Part shown: positions 30,889 through 43,500 of the stretch, in pieces | How the letters are laid out: each line of letters starts with the position of its first letter | Numbering within the stretch: position 1 is the first letter of the stretch | From: Symbiodinium natans | Taxonomy: Eukaryota > Sar > Dinophyceae > Suessiales > Symbiodiniaceae | Length of the DNA: 64,000 bases | NCBI GenBank assembly: GCA_905221605.1 | Contig: CAJNDS010002079.1 | Coordinates: 330,001-394,000 of the forward strand | Direction of reading: 5' to 3' | Made by a program: the position numbers and the translations under genes | Notes under the pieces: generated by a model | The model's database searches: none | Told to the model about the DNA's origin: nothing | Seen by the model: the letters and a program-made list of their open reading frames with translations, nothing else

Positions 30889-31354
30889 GACCAAAAGCCC
30901 CTGAACTCTGTACACCTATAGGGTTTAATGTTTGGGCTTGCTTGGAGCTTAGGGTTGTATGTATCTGGGACTGGATGTAGAGTTACACGTAATTCGAAGC
31001 GGTCCGGAGTCTCAACTGCTAGAAGACTTCAGCGCAGGGCGCGAGAATGTGCTGGGGGTCGGGGCCCGGAGTGTAGAGTTTTTGGGGTTGAGGGTAGAGT
31101 CTTGGGATTGTGGGTTTAGGCTGTTGTATGTTTTGGGCTTCAGGCTTTGGGAGTTTATGGCTCTGTCGGGTGCCGGTGAAATTCACAGTTCTGGGGTTTG
31201 CCTCTGTATGCGGTTTTAGGGTTTAGGGGTTAGGGTTTGGGATTTAGGGTTTAGGGTTTAGGGTTTAGGGTTTAGGGTTTGGGATTTAGAGTTTCGAGTT
31301 TTTCTGGTTTAGACCCACCGATGTATTCTGATTTTGGAGCTTTGTCTCGGGGAG

Positions 31355-31397
31355 GCCGCCGCAATCGTCCCACCTGCTGCTCTTTATGTGGCTTCCG
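31355..31397 (+). CDS. Gene F, penultimate exon
   Basis: Acceptor AG at 31353-31354, donor GTGAGG at 31398. Reads AAAIVPPAALYVAS and joins 31619 in frame. No family recognised. Confidence 0.5.
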
Positions 31398-31618
31398 GTG
31401 AGGGTTTTAGGGTTTAGGGTCCTCCAAACTCACCGAACAACTTCCTGGCTCCCAACCCTAAACTCTGAGCCCAAAAGCCCTGAGCTCTGAACTCTGCTTC
31501 CTCAACCCCAAAATCCTCAACCCTGAAATCCTCAGCCCTAAGCCCTAAGCCCTAAGCCCTAAACCCTAAACCCTAAACCCTAAACCCTAAACCCTAAACC
31601 CTAAAACCTACATCTCAG

Positions 31619-31716
31619 GCGCACAACAGAAGTCTCATATGGGTGGTGAAGATGTGGCCCGCCGCTCCCTCAGCCATCGAATTTGCCTCCGGGGCCGTGC
31701 TTTGCAACCCGTTTAA
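31619..31716 (+). CDS. Gene F, possible terminal exon
   Basis: Acceptor AG at 31617-31618. Reads AQQKSHMGGEDVARRSLSHR then ICLRGRALQPV and TAA at 31714-31716. A second frame is also open across most of it and ends at a GTGAGG donor (31719), so a non-terminal reading is possible. Confidence 0.45.
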
Positions 31717-32453
31717 AGGTGAGGGTTTAGGGTGTCGGGTTTGGGGTTTAGGGTTTGGCGTTTAGGGTTTGAGGTTTGGGGTTTGGGGTTTAGGGTTTAG
31801 GGTTTAGGGTTTAGGGTTTGGGGTTTGGGGTTTCGGGTTTAGGGTTTAGGGTTGACAGCAATGATGGGGTTGAGAAGGCTGATTAACTCAACCCTAAACC
31901 CCTAAACCCTAAGCTCTAAACCCTAACAAGAAGGAGCCCGCAGCGGAAAGCCTTCAACCAGCATCGCCACCTAGGATCTTGGAGGGATGATGGCGTCCTT
32001 CAAGGCCGAAACACAATCCCCTTTCACCACCCCCCCACCCCCTCCTCCTCCCCCCTCCCTCCTTCCCCCCACCCACATCCTCAAAGCCCAGACCCTCAAG
32101 CCCTTAAACGTGTCGGGGTTCGGGTTTAGGGTGTGGAGGGCTTAAACCCTTGAAGCCCTTAAAGCCCTCAAGGCCCTTAAAGCCCTTAAAGCCCTGACAG
32201 CCCTCAAAGCCCTTTAAGCCCTCAAAGCCCTCAAAGCCCCCAAAGCCTTAAAACCCCAAGAACCCTAAAAACCCCCTAAACCCTAAACCCTAAACCCTAG
32301 ACCCTAAACCCCAAACCCCAAACCCTAACCTAAACCCTAAACCCTGAACCCCTCTAAGCATCCCTTTGCAAGCCCCCGCTGAGGCGTCAAAGGCGCTGGG
32401 ACACGAAAAGCAGGCGGCCGCTCCCCCCCAAAAGCTTCGGAACCTAGGCTTCG

Positions 32454-32560
32454 GGTTTAGGGTTTAGGGTTTAGGGTTTAGGGTTTAGGGTTTAGGGTTT
32501 AGGGTTTAGGGTTCAGGGTTTAGGGTTTAGGGTTTAGGGTTCAGGGTTGAGGGTTTAGGG
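32454..32560. repeat. Interstitial telomeric block (TTTAGGG)n
   Basis: About 15 units, passing into TAGTTCAGGG units (32590-32660), a 10-mer derivative. Confidence 0.95.
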
Positions 32561-32931
32561 TTAGGTTGTTGGGTGTTTTAGGGTATTTATTTAGGGTTTC
32601 TTTAGGGTAGTTTAGGGTTCAGGGTAGTTCAGGGTAGTTCAGGGTAGTTCAGGGTAGTTAGCCCTAACTCTAAGCCCTAACTAGTAACCTTCAGAGCGTA
32701 GCTGTGGGAAACCTTTCTGTGGGAAAAAGGGTTGAGGGGCAAAAACTCGGGATACAGGCTGTAGGACTTAGGCCGCGAAAGAACACCCGAGACCACAAAC
32801 ATTCCTAAACATCCCTGAACATCCCTACACAGTCCTAAAACTCCCTAAGTCTTAAGTCCTAAACCCTAAGCCCTGCACCCTAAACCCTAAATCTCCCTAG
32901 GTTCTAAACCTTTACCCTCCTCTGAACTGCC

Positions 32932-33042
32932 TGAAAACAAAAGCCAGCGAGTCGTGAGCTTCGAGCGCTCGGCGCAACATCTTGTCACATTGTGTAGCCC
33001 AGCCCCTGGGGCAGCTCCATCAGGGTTGATGGTGGGACTCTC
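32932..33042 (+). CDS. Exon-like segment, unassigned
   Basis: Frame reads ENKSQRVVSFERSAQHLVTL then CSPAPGAAPSGLMVGL. Good composition, no boundaries resolved. Confidence 0.35.
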
Positions 33043-33122
33043 TCTTTCTTTCTCTCTATCTACCTACCTATCTATCTATCTACCTATTTATCTATATATA
33101 TATATGTATATATATATATAAC
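33040..33122. repeat. CT / CTAT / TA microsatellite
   Basis: (CTTT)n, (CTAC/CTAT)n then (TA)n. A similar composite tract is at 63688-63858. Confidence 0.9.
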
Positions 33123-33366
33123 TATATTTGCAGATATGAAATGGTAGTCTAGGGTTTAGGGTTTCGGGCTTTGAGGGTGAAGCGTAAGTCCGAAACCCAT
33201 GGTTCAGGTAAACTTATCAGCGGGCTTAAAGTTTGGGGGTTCAGGGCTTTGGGTCTCTGGTTGAGGGTTTCTTCGAACACTGAGCAACCCTCAACCCTCA
33301 ACCCTCAACCCTAAACCCTAAACCCGAAACCCTAAACCCTAAAAACTCTAAACCCTAAACCCCCCA

Positions 33367-33385
33367 TGGGTTACAGGCCTTCCTG
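33367..33385 (+). pseudogene. 19 bp copy of an S8 exon border
   Basis: TGGGTTACAGGCCTTCCTG here is identical to 35364-35382, which is the intron end and first nine bases of the S8 exon at 35374. Flanked here only by telomere-type repeats, so it is a detached duplicate. Confidence 0.7.
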
Positions 33386-33427
33386 GACCTAAACCCTAAA
33401 CCCTAAACTTGAAACCCAAATTGCCAG

Positions 33428-33494
33428 GAAACGACCTCCGATCTCATGCACAAAGCTCTGGGGGTGTGGTCGAACGGCACCAAGGCCGGCCAGG
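33428..33494 (+). CDS. Exon-like segment, perhaps upstream S8 exon
   Basis: After AG at 33426-33427 the frame reads ETTSDLMHKALGVWSNGTKA then GQ; GT donor at 33495. Position and strand fit an upstream exon of the peptidase gene, but I could not prove the join. Confidence 0.4.
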
Positions 33495-33570
33495 GTGACC
33501 AAAAAGGGTTTAGGGTTTAAGGTGTCGGGATTAGGGTTTAGGGTTCAGGGTTTAGGGTTTAGGGTTTAGG

Positions 33571-33677
33571 GCCCCCCCCCGCCCCCCCTCTACCCCCTTA
33601 ATGTTAAAATACTCCCACTATGGTTATATTAGAGAAAAGGGGGGGGGGGGTATTCAATATTAGGGGGTAGAGGGGCG
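33571..33677. mobile_element. MITE family 6 copy
   Basis: CCCCCTCTACCCCCTTAATG on the left is inverted against ATATTAGGGGGTAGAGGGGC on the right. G/C runs at the loop edges. Confidence 0.65.
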
Positions 33678-33778
33678 AGTTGAATTTTAGGGGACGGGGA
33701 GTAGGAGCTTACGGGTTCACAGCATGGTTCTGCGGAGAGGGGGGTGAGGAGCAACCCCAAACTGTAGGGTTACCTTGT

Positions 33779-33852
33779 AGGGTTTAGGGTTTAGGGTTTA
33801 GGGTTTAGGGTTTAGGGTTTAGGGTTTAGGGTTTAGGGTTTAGGGTTTAGGG
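33779..33852. repeat. Interstitial telomeric block (TTTAGGG)n
   Basis: About ten perfect units. Confidence 0.95.
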
Positions 33853-34457
33853 CTTAGTGGTTTAGGGCTTAGGGTTTAGTAGATAGTGCTCATCTTTGAC
33901 GCCAGAGCACAGCGGAGACAGTCTCAACCCAAGGCCTCTACACCTGCAAGCCTTTGCAACACCCACCTCCCCCTACTTCACCCAAACCCCCCAGCCCTAT
34001 AAGTCCAAACAGCCCTAAACCCTAAACCCTAAACCCTAAACCCTAAACCCTAAACCCTAAACCTGCTCTTGGTGCCTAAGCATACCCCCTAAGACTTGAC
34101 CCGGGGGGGGGGGGTCTGAGGTTCGTTAATGCGCCCATTTGGCAATGCGTCTGCAAAGCCTCCGCATGAGGTCTGCAAGAATTGCTACCATTGGTTCAGG
34201 GCTTGAAGTCAAAGCCGGTAAAGCCTCGATTTCGCAAAGCTAAACTCAAGACGAGCTCCGCTCCTCATGGAGTGCGGTGCGACAACCCTTCAAGCCTTCA
34301 AGCCACTGAGCGACTAAGAACCTCCCAACGATCGTCAGTCAGAAGCCCACAAAAAACAAAACCCTAAGCCCCCCCCCCCCCCCAAGCCACCAAGCCCTTG
34401 AAAGCTATGCAGGGGTGGAGCGGATCAACCCTGAGCCCTTGCCGCTTACATGCCCAG

Positions 34458-34532
34458 GTGGTGTTCAAGGGGCAGCCGTCAAAAGGAGGGCTCCCCATGT
34501 TTGCCCTCCGGGCCAATCTCTCACAAGTCGAG
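34458..34532 (+). CDS. S8 gene: propeptide exon a (I9-like)
   Basis: Reads VVFKGQPSKGGLPMF then ALRANLSQVE. Acceptor AG at 34456-34457, GC donor at 34533. GCCT begins both the intron and the next exon. Confidence 0.7.
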
Positions 34533-37500
34533 GCCTGGAGTGTTTCGGGTTTCGGGTTTAGGGTTGAGGGTTTAGGGTTTAGTGTTTAGGGTTTAGGGTT
34601 TAGGGAGTAGGAATGAGGTACCCTATAGAATCCCTTAAAGGGGATGTATAGGCTAAAGTGAATCCAAGAACAGCTGAGTCTAAGTTTTTGAGGGGTTTGA
34701 GGCTTATATATCAGGTTACCCCATACCCCATAAACCCTAAATCCCTTCATTTTGTGACTGTAGACCCCCAATTTAACCCTTAACCCGAGACCCTACATCC
34801 CCTTAATTTAGCGATCGTAGACCTCAGGATTCAAAAGCGCAAGCTGCAGGGCACCCTGAATCTCCTTCCTGTCCTTCGAGCCGAGGCCCCTAAAGTAAGA
34901 AAGTGCCACACAAGCTAAGGGTACCCTGGTCCTTTTCAGGGTTTCGGGTTTCGGGTTTCGGATTTAGGGTTTAGTTTGTTTGCCCTTTTGCACTTTTTTT
35001 GATCCCAGCCCTCGGCCGAGCCCCTCTTTTCTTAGGCCGACGCTGGCACTGCCTAGAACCTTTTCAGAGGCCCCAAAAGGCCCCGGAGATCCCGAGTCCT
35101 GAGCCTGAAGCTTTGAAAGCCCTGAGCCTTATGAATACGAACCCAGACTAACCTAAAAACACCCCCCCAACACCCCCCCAACACCCCTCAACACCCTAAA
35201 CCCTGAGTCCCAGCCGTCAAATCCCTGAGCCCCTCAAACCTCTGAGTCCCTGAACTAGGCCCTAAGCCCTTCAATCCTCAAACGAGGTTTTTATCCTAAA
35301 CCCTAAACCCGAAACCCTAAACCCTAAACCCCAAAAACCCGAAACCCGAAACCCCTCAAGCACTGGGTTACAGGCCTTCCTGAGCCGGAGCCGCGGCATC
35401 GAATTCGTCGAGCAAGACTCGGCCGCCTGGTTGGGTTTAGGGTTTAGGGTTTAGGGTTTAGGGTTTGGGGTTTAGGGTTTAGGGTTTAGGGTTTAGGGTT
35501 CAGGGTTTAGGGTTTAGGGTTTAGGGTTTAGGGTTTAGGGTTTAGGGTTTAGGGTTTAGGGTGTATAATTTAACGTCGTAAGCCCCCACAAGCCCTCAGA
35601 AGCCCTAGGGTTTACATGCAGAGCCAGGACGTAGGTCATACTAGAATAACCACCCCCGCTCGCCCTCCCCCTGCTCCCCCCCCCCCCTCCCCCCTTAGGT
35701 TTTAGGGTTTAGGGTTTAGGGTTTAATACAAAACATGAAAAGGGAGAGAGAGAGAGAGAGAGATAACAACAATAATCAGGCCCTGCACAAAAACAAGCCT
35801 TCAATCCCTAAACGCCCTGCAACCAGAAAGATCGGCGGCCCAGGAGCTACATCAAGTTGCCGACCTGGACGTGCAGGACGAGAGACTCCGCCCTGAACCC
35901 TAAGTTGATCAAACTCTCTAACACCTTTGTTTCAGAAACCCGAAACCCTAAACCCTAGTACAAGTAAAATTGAGGTCTGCGGTTGCGCTTCTGCTGGTAT
36001 GCAAGGCTTTCCCGGTGCCTCATGGCCCCGGCCAAAAAAGCAGCGGGAGCTCCGCCACTCGCGCAACGACGTGTTCTCTGTTTTCCTCTGGGTTCTTTCG
36101 GGTTTAGGGTTTAGGGTTTAGGGTTTAGGGTTTAGGGTTTAGGGTTTCGGATGTAGGGTTTAGGGTTGAGGCCCCCTAAGCCCTAAACCCCTAAATCACC
36201 TCGAAGCCCTCAACCCGACCCGGTCCCCAAGAAAGCGGCGGCCAGGAACGCACTGCGGACTTCGACTATAGTCAGACCAGGCCCGATGTCTTCTCGACCC
36301 TAAAACCCTAAACCCCCCCAAAACCCTGTTCGACCCCTCAGCCCCAAGCCCTAAACCCCTGAAGCCCAAAAAACCCTAAAGCCCTAAACCTCACAAAAAC
36401 CCTAAAATGCCTGAAGCCCTAAACCCCTAAACCCCTAAATCCCTAAAACCCTTAAACCCTCAAACCCCTGAACCCCTAACCCCTAACCCCCCCCCCTGCC
36501 CTCCCAAGAGCCCTTTTTAAACTCTTGTCAAATGTTCCCGAAACTCCAAAACTCCGGGGATAGGGGCTTGAGGTTTACGAGCTAAACACGAAACCCTCAA
36601 CCCTAAACCCTTATATAGGGTCCCAAAGGTTTTTCGTGTGTGATATCAGGGGGCATGGCCCCCACGACTTTAGCGGTATCTATGGTAAAGTTTTTGAGGT
36701 GTGCCAGGGAGTTGAGGCTCTTTTGTGGGTTGGTTTTGGGTTTAGGGTTTAGGGTTTTAGGGCTTAGGGCTTAGGGTTTAGGTTTTCATGGTCGAAAGCG
36801 CGCTGAAACCTGACAATCCGAAGACAAAACCTGAGCCCAACATGCTTCCCAGACTGAAATGGTTTAGGGGTCCAGTAGGCCAAGCGAGGCCCTAAATCCG
36901 AAACCCGCAACCCTAAACCCTAAACCTTAGTTCATGGCCCCAAGCAGTTTTTCAGGCCTTAGAGTCAGCCCCGAACCTTCCGGGGTAACCTTTTACATTT
37001 TTTTAGGGTACTTAAACTCAATAAGGAATAGAAATCTATTTTTTTGGTACTGTCCCAACCATGAACTAGAAACCCCAAAGAATCCCAAACCCTAAACCCT
37101 AAACCCTAAGCCCTAAACCCTAAACCCTAAACCCTCAACCCTAAACCCCTAAACCCCTGAACCCCTAAACCCCTAAACCCCTAAACCCCTCAACCCCTAA
37201 ACCCCTAAACCCCTAAACCCCTAAACCCCTAAACCCCTAAACCCTAAACCCTAAACCCTAAACCCCTAACCCCCTAAACCCCTAAACCCCTAAACCCCTA
37301 AAACCCCTACCCCTAAACCCCTAAACCCTAAAACCCCTAACCCCTAACCCCTACCCCCCCTAAACCCTAAAAACCCCTAAACCCCTAAACCCCTCAACCC
37401 CTCAACCCCTAAACCCCTAAACCCCTAAACCCCTAAACCCCTAAACCCCTAAACCCCTAAAACCCTAAACCCTAAACCCTAAACCTCAACCCCCAAACCC

Positions 37501-40500
37501 CTAAGCCCCTAAACGACCAGGTCCTCGGAGACTCCTTCTTCCAAGCAGGATGACCCGCCCTCCTGGGGCCAGCCGGCGTGCAATAGACCCATACCCCGCT
37601 GGGAGGATTTAGGGTTTAAGGTTTAGTACATTTAGGGTTTAGGGTTTAGGGTTTTTAGGGTTTAGGGTTTAGGGTTTAGGGTTTTAGGGTTTAGGGTGTA
37701 GTACATGTAGGGTTTAGGGCGGACCTGGTGAAGTAGATTCACCCCCTTCAGGGCTCCCAAAAAACTCAAACAGTTGTATCGGGCGCTGACGAGCGCCTGT
37801 GTGCAAACTCGCTTGAGGTTTCAAGCTCTAAACCCTCCTCGGGGTGTGGGAAATTCTCCTCGGGGGTGAAATGACGAGTGGCCGAACCGGGATAGGGGAA
37901 AGGAGGGTACAGGAGGACCGGGGAGGGGGTTTGTCTGCTACTTTCTCCCTTTCTTCGGGCTTCGGTTTAAGGTTTGTTTTTTTGAGAGGTGACCAGAAAC
38001 CCTGTGACCAGAAACCCTGTAAACCAAACACCTCTAAATCGCAGATTGACTCTCAGTATTTGGCGCTAAACCCTAAACCTTAGACCCTAAACCCAAAACC
38101 CGAGGCCCTATATATCCCCTAAACTCGCGATACCATCCACCCAGAACCCTCTATCTTCAGGGCCTCAGATCTCTGGGTTTCGGGTTTTCAGTTCAGGGTT
38201 CAGGGTTTAGGGTTTCCTTTGAGTCCCTAATCCTCTCGCAGTTTTGCGCGAAGTCACACATTGCATTTTAAGCCCCCCCCGAGCTCTAAAGCCCCGAACT
38301 GTTTAGGGGTTTCGGTTGTAGCCGAAAAAGCAATCGAAGGTGCAGTGGGACTTTAAATCCCAAACTCTAAATCCTAAGCCCTAAACCCAAAATCCCAAAC
38401 CCTAAGCCCCATGCCCTAAGCCCTACAAGGTTGTGTATTGGGGTGGGGGGAGGTGCGATACAGGGAGAATGAGTTCAACAAAATGATGTAGGCGCCACCA
38501 AAGAAGCCGAAGGAGAAGAAGAATTTGGGCGAGGAGGTCGGGTGGGGAGGGGGCCCCAACCCCCAAGCTACGGAACCGCTGGCAGTTCGGCCCGCACCAC
38601 GACGACGCGGAGCGCGCCCGCCGGTTCTGGGCGGAGGACGGCCACCAGATGACTTTCCGCAGCGGCGCGGTGAAGATGCGAACATCCTAGGAGCTGCTAC
38701 CAGTACAAGAAGTTCCGGCTTGCCACCACCTGAGAAGACGCAGCACCTGGAGGAGCATCGAAGCAGAATCGAAGCAGGGTTTAGCAGCGTTTGGGGGTTA
38801 ACCCCAAGCACATTGCAGCCCAGACACGCCCCTCTTCCTAGGCAGGCCACTGGGTGGGTTTAGGGTTTTAGGGTCTTAGGGACTTAGGGTTTTAGGGTTT
38901 TAGGGTTTTAGGGTTTTTGGGTTTTTGGGTTTTAGGGTTTTTGGGTTTTAGGGTTTTAGGGTTTTAGGGTTTTAGGGCTTCAGGGTTTCGGGGTTTTAAG
39001 GTTTCAGGGCTTTCGGGTTTTGGGGTACAGGGTTGCGCTTTAGGGTTTGCTAGGCCTTTGCGGTATCTTCATGTTGACCCTAAATCCCAAACCCCAAACC
39101 CTAAACCCTAAACCCTACATAAGACCCCTGAAGCCTAAGCCCTGCTGGCAACAATTGTCGGAGGCCAACCTGGCTTCCCCCACCTCAGAGAATGCCAGTA
39201 CGCTAGTTATCCCTAAGCCCTAAGCCCTAAACCCTAAACCCTAAACCCTAAACCCCTAACCCTAAACCCTAAATCCATAAACCGTAAACCCTTCTTCGGA
39301 CCTTTAGAACAACCCTTGCTGTCACCCCAAGCCCTAAACCCTAAGCCCTAAACCCTGAACCCTAAACCCTGAACCCTAATCCCCAAACCCCAAACCCCAA
39401 ACCCTAAACCCTGAACCCTCAACCCCAAACCCTGAACCCTAAACCCTAAACCCTGAACCTAAACCCCAAACCCTGAACCCCAAACCCTAAACCCTAAACC
39501 GAAACCCTAAACCCTGAACCCTAAACCTTAAACCCTGAACCCCAAACCCCAAACCCTGAACCCTAAACCCTGAACCCTGAACCCTGAACCCTAAACCCTG
39601 AACCCTAAACCCCAAACCCTAAACCCTAAACCCTAAACCCTTTACCCTACTTGAGGGTACCTAACGCCAGCCTCAGCCCTGAAGATGGGGTCAAAGTTCA
39701 GGCCTAGACCGCATTGACCAGCGGGGTGCGGCGAGGGCCCCGGGCTGTCTAGGATCCCACGATCTCTGACAGGGTTTAGGGTTTAGGGTTTAGGGCTTAG
39801 GGTTTAGGGTTTAGGGCTTAGGGCTTAGGGCTTAGGATTGAGAGTTCAGGGTTTAGGGTTCAGGGTGGCGATGCGGCTTCAGGTGGCCTTCTGATGCCTT
39901 TTTGGCTTTTTGACTTTTTGTGTGCCCTGAACATGATAAGGGCACCCCCTCTCTGAACTCCTCCTGAACTCCAGGGGGCCCTACATCCTAAGCCCTGAAC
40001 CCTAGCCGCAGGGATTTAGATGGATTCGGGGACCTACCTCCTCAACCCCCAACCCCCAACGCCAACCCCCAACCCCCAAGCCCCAAACCCCAAACCCCAA
40101 CCCCCAACCCCCAAACCCCAAACCCCAAACCCCAAACCCCAACCCCCAAGCCCCAAACCCCACACCCCAAACCCCAAACCCCAAACCCCAAACTGGCCCC
40201 ATACATCCCTTAAGGGTTCACCTGCTCACGAAGGGAATCCCAAGGCCTGAGGCCCGCTTGCATCGACCTATGTTGGCGTAGAGAGTTCAGGGTTCAGGGT
40301 TTAGGGTTTAGGGTTTAGGGTTTAGGGTTAGGGTTCAGGATTCAGGGCGTAGGGTTCAGGGTTTCGGGATGAGGGTTCAGGTCTTAGGGCTTGGGGGGGA
40401 TCAGGGTTTAGGGGTTTAGGATTTTTGGATGGTTCGGGGCTTCAGACAGGAGATCTGAAGTTGGTATTCCGGGATCAGAAGATCCATGTGCCACATGCAC

Positions 40501-43500
40501 CCACACACCAGGCCATAGTATACTACCGCCCACCCTTGGGTGTTCCCCCCCGATACTCACACTGACACTCCTTAGTAGGGATGATAGTACCCCTTACTAG
40601 AATCCATATTAATACTAAGGACTGTTAGTACGGGGGGAACACCGGTTTTTTGTCTTTCGACCATGATACGGCGCAGTATGTACTGGAGACGGAGCAGTCT
40701 ACGCCTTAAAGCTGACACCCTAAACCCTCGCTTATACCCCATTGAGGTACATGGGCAGTTCTATAGCTCTTGGCCCCTTCTTGGGCACGCATTAATGTCC
40801 ACCGCATGAAAATGGTCGGAACCTCACAAGTGATCCTGGCTTGGAAACCTAAACCCTAAACTATCAAGCCCCAAGCCCCAAAACCTAAACCCTAAACCCT
40901 AAACCCTAAACCCTAAACCCTAAACCCTAAACCCTAAACTCCAAACCCTAAACCCTAAACCCGACATCTAGATGTAGAGAAACTCCCAATGGCTCCTCCT
41001 GATTCACGAAGATCTGCTTTGCAGCGTTGTCCCATCTAAGGTGAACGCCTCGAAACGCGGGCAGGGTTGCCCAGCGCCAGGATTTAGGGTGCAGGAGGTT
41101 AGGGTTTAGGGTTTAGGGTATAGGGTTTAGGGTTTAGGGTTTAGAGTTTAAGGAAATCTGTTCCCTTGTGTTGCCTATGTTTGTTCGTGTTCAGGGTTTC
41201 AGGGCAGAAACTATCGAACCACTGACAGCAGAGTCACAGGTATTGGTTTGGGTTTGCGGCTCGGGTTTTCAGCAGCAGTAGGAGGTAACCTTGAAGAAAC
41301 CCTTACATAAGCCAAAATCCCTGAAGCCTCAACCCTAAACCCACACTCCTGCTGCCACCCTTGCACTAGCTTCCCGCGTAAGGAACCACCCACCCAATAG
41401 GGTAACCCCAACGCTTATTATCACAGAGAAATACAGTAAACTCCAATAAGTTGGAACATGGTTTCAGGATGACTAGGGCTGGGATTTCCCTTTAGTATAC
41501 CTTTTGGGGCATGGGGATACGGATGTTCCAACTTTTAGGATTTTACTGTATGGTTACCCTCAACCCTAAACTCCTAAACCCTAAGCCCCAACGCTTATGA
41601 TCACATAGTAGTATGGTTACTGGGCTACCGACGACGCCCCTTAAACCCTAAACCCTAAGCCCTAAACCCTAAACCCTAACTACCCTAAACCCCAAACCCT
41701 GATATGATTTTTCTTAATTTGATTGGGCTACCGAGGACGTATCGCTATCGCCCCAAAGCTGGCGAGCGAGTGCACGTGTACATCGTCGACTCGGGCATCA
41801 GGACCTCGCAAAGCCGAGCGGGCATGAAGAAGCCCTATAGCCCTGAACCCTAAACCCTAGACCCTTAACCTTAAACCCTAAACTCTAACCCTAAACCCTA
41901 AACCCCAAACCCCTTGAGCCCTTGAGCCCCAAAGCCTATGCCCTGGAGCCTCAAACCTTAAACTATGTAGCCCTAAGCACTAAACCACGAGGACGAAGGT
42001 AAAACCGGTTAGGGGGTTTAGGGTTTAGGGTTTCGGGTTTAGGGCCAGAAAATGATGATAGGTCGTTTTGTAGTGCGGTGCATGATGGTGCCTGTTGGTA
42101 TGTCATGGTCCATTATGACCTCTCATGGCCTGCGCCCCTTAACCCTGAAACCCCCGAACTCTCAAACCCTCAGGCCCTCAAATCCACAGACCCTAAACCC
42201 TAAACTCTAAACCCAGAACCCTACACCCTCAAACCCTCAAACCCTAAACCGCCAAGCGCCAAAGCGAGTTGTCTGCCAGGACCTCGCACAGAGACTTCGT
42301 CGGGGGTCCCGGACTGCTAGACAGGGCTCAAGGGTTTAGGGTTTAGGGTCTAGGGTCTAGGGTTTATGGTTTAGGGTTTAGGGTTTTGGAATCATCTGCA
42401 CGTTGGGGGTTTCATGAACCCCCCAAACTTGGGATCACATGTACATATGTATTTGTTTTTGCATATATTCATGTGTGTACACACATATATATATATATTT
42501 ATACATATATATACATATATATATATATATTTTGTATATACATAAACAAGACAAGGTAAGCGCTGCACTACTATATTTTCTAAGGACCTTCAGCCCGCCT
42601 GTTCTTTGGAGGAGGGAAGTCTTGACGTTGTTGTGTTCAGGGTCCACAGCGGGTTGAGGGGCTATGGGGTGGTCGAAGGACACGATTTTCGGCATGGGGG
42701 GCCAAAAACAACGGGCCAAAATCGTAGGGCCTAAGCCCTAAACCTGGAAACCCTTAACCCTTAACCCTACACCTTCCTCGAAAAGGGCCCGTATGGACAT
42801 GCTCTTCGCTAACGTGGCTTCGGGCGAGAAAGAAGGGACGATTCCGATACCCTGAACCCCAAACCCCAAACTTTAACAACCCTAACAACTTAACCCTAAA
42901 CCCTAAACCCCCAAACCCCTAAACCCTAAACCCTAAACCCTAAGCCCTAGACCTTAAAGCCCTAAACCCCCTAACCCCCTACACCCAAGAAGAGACACAG
43001 AGACACCAGCCTACATCAGGGCGGCCGCGCCGTACCTGCGTTGGAGGCAGCCTTTTATCGGGCGCTTGGGTCTAGGGCTTTGGAGCTTCTAGGGCTTTTC
43101 GGGTTCAGCGTGTAGGATCTAGGCTTGGGTTCAGGGTTCAGGGTTCCAGGGTTCAGTGTTCAGGGTTCAGGGTTTAGGGTTTAGGGTTTAGGGTTTAGGG
43201 TTTAGGGTTTAGGGGTTCGGGGATTGGCGGTTACGCAGTTTGGAGCTTTCGGGGCCCTAAGTGCAGCCCGAAGCTCTGACCACCTCTTGGCTTGGTAGGC
43301 TCGGGCAGGAGTTTAGGTTCCTCTTTTGGGGTTTAGGCGGGTTTCGGCGGGTTTGGGGTTTAGGGCTCAGAGTTTAGGGTTTTGGGTATAGGGTTTAGGG
43401 CTTAGGGTTCGAGTTTAGGGTTCCGGGTTTAGGGTTTAGGGTTCGAGTTTCGGGTTCCGGGTTTAGGGTTTAGGGTTTAGGGTTGGGAAATTAGGTTCCT

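Noticed and set aside
37140-37475. CRISPR-like arrays among the regular 8-10 bp repeats
   Set aside because: There are no unique spacers; units are head-to-tail and the genome is eukaryotic.
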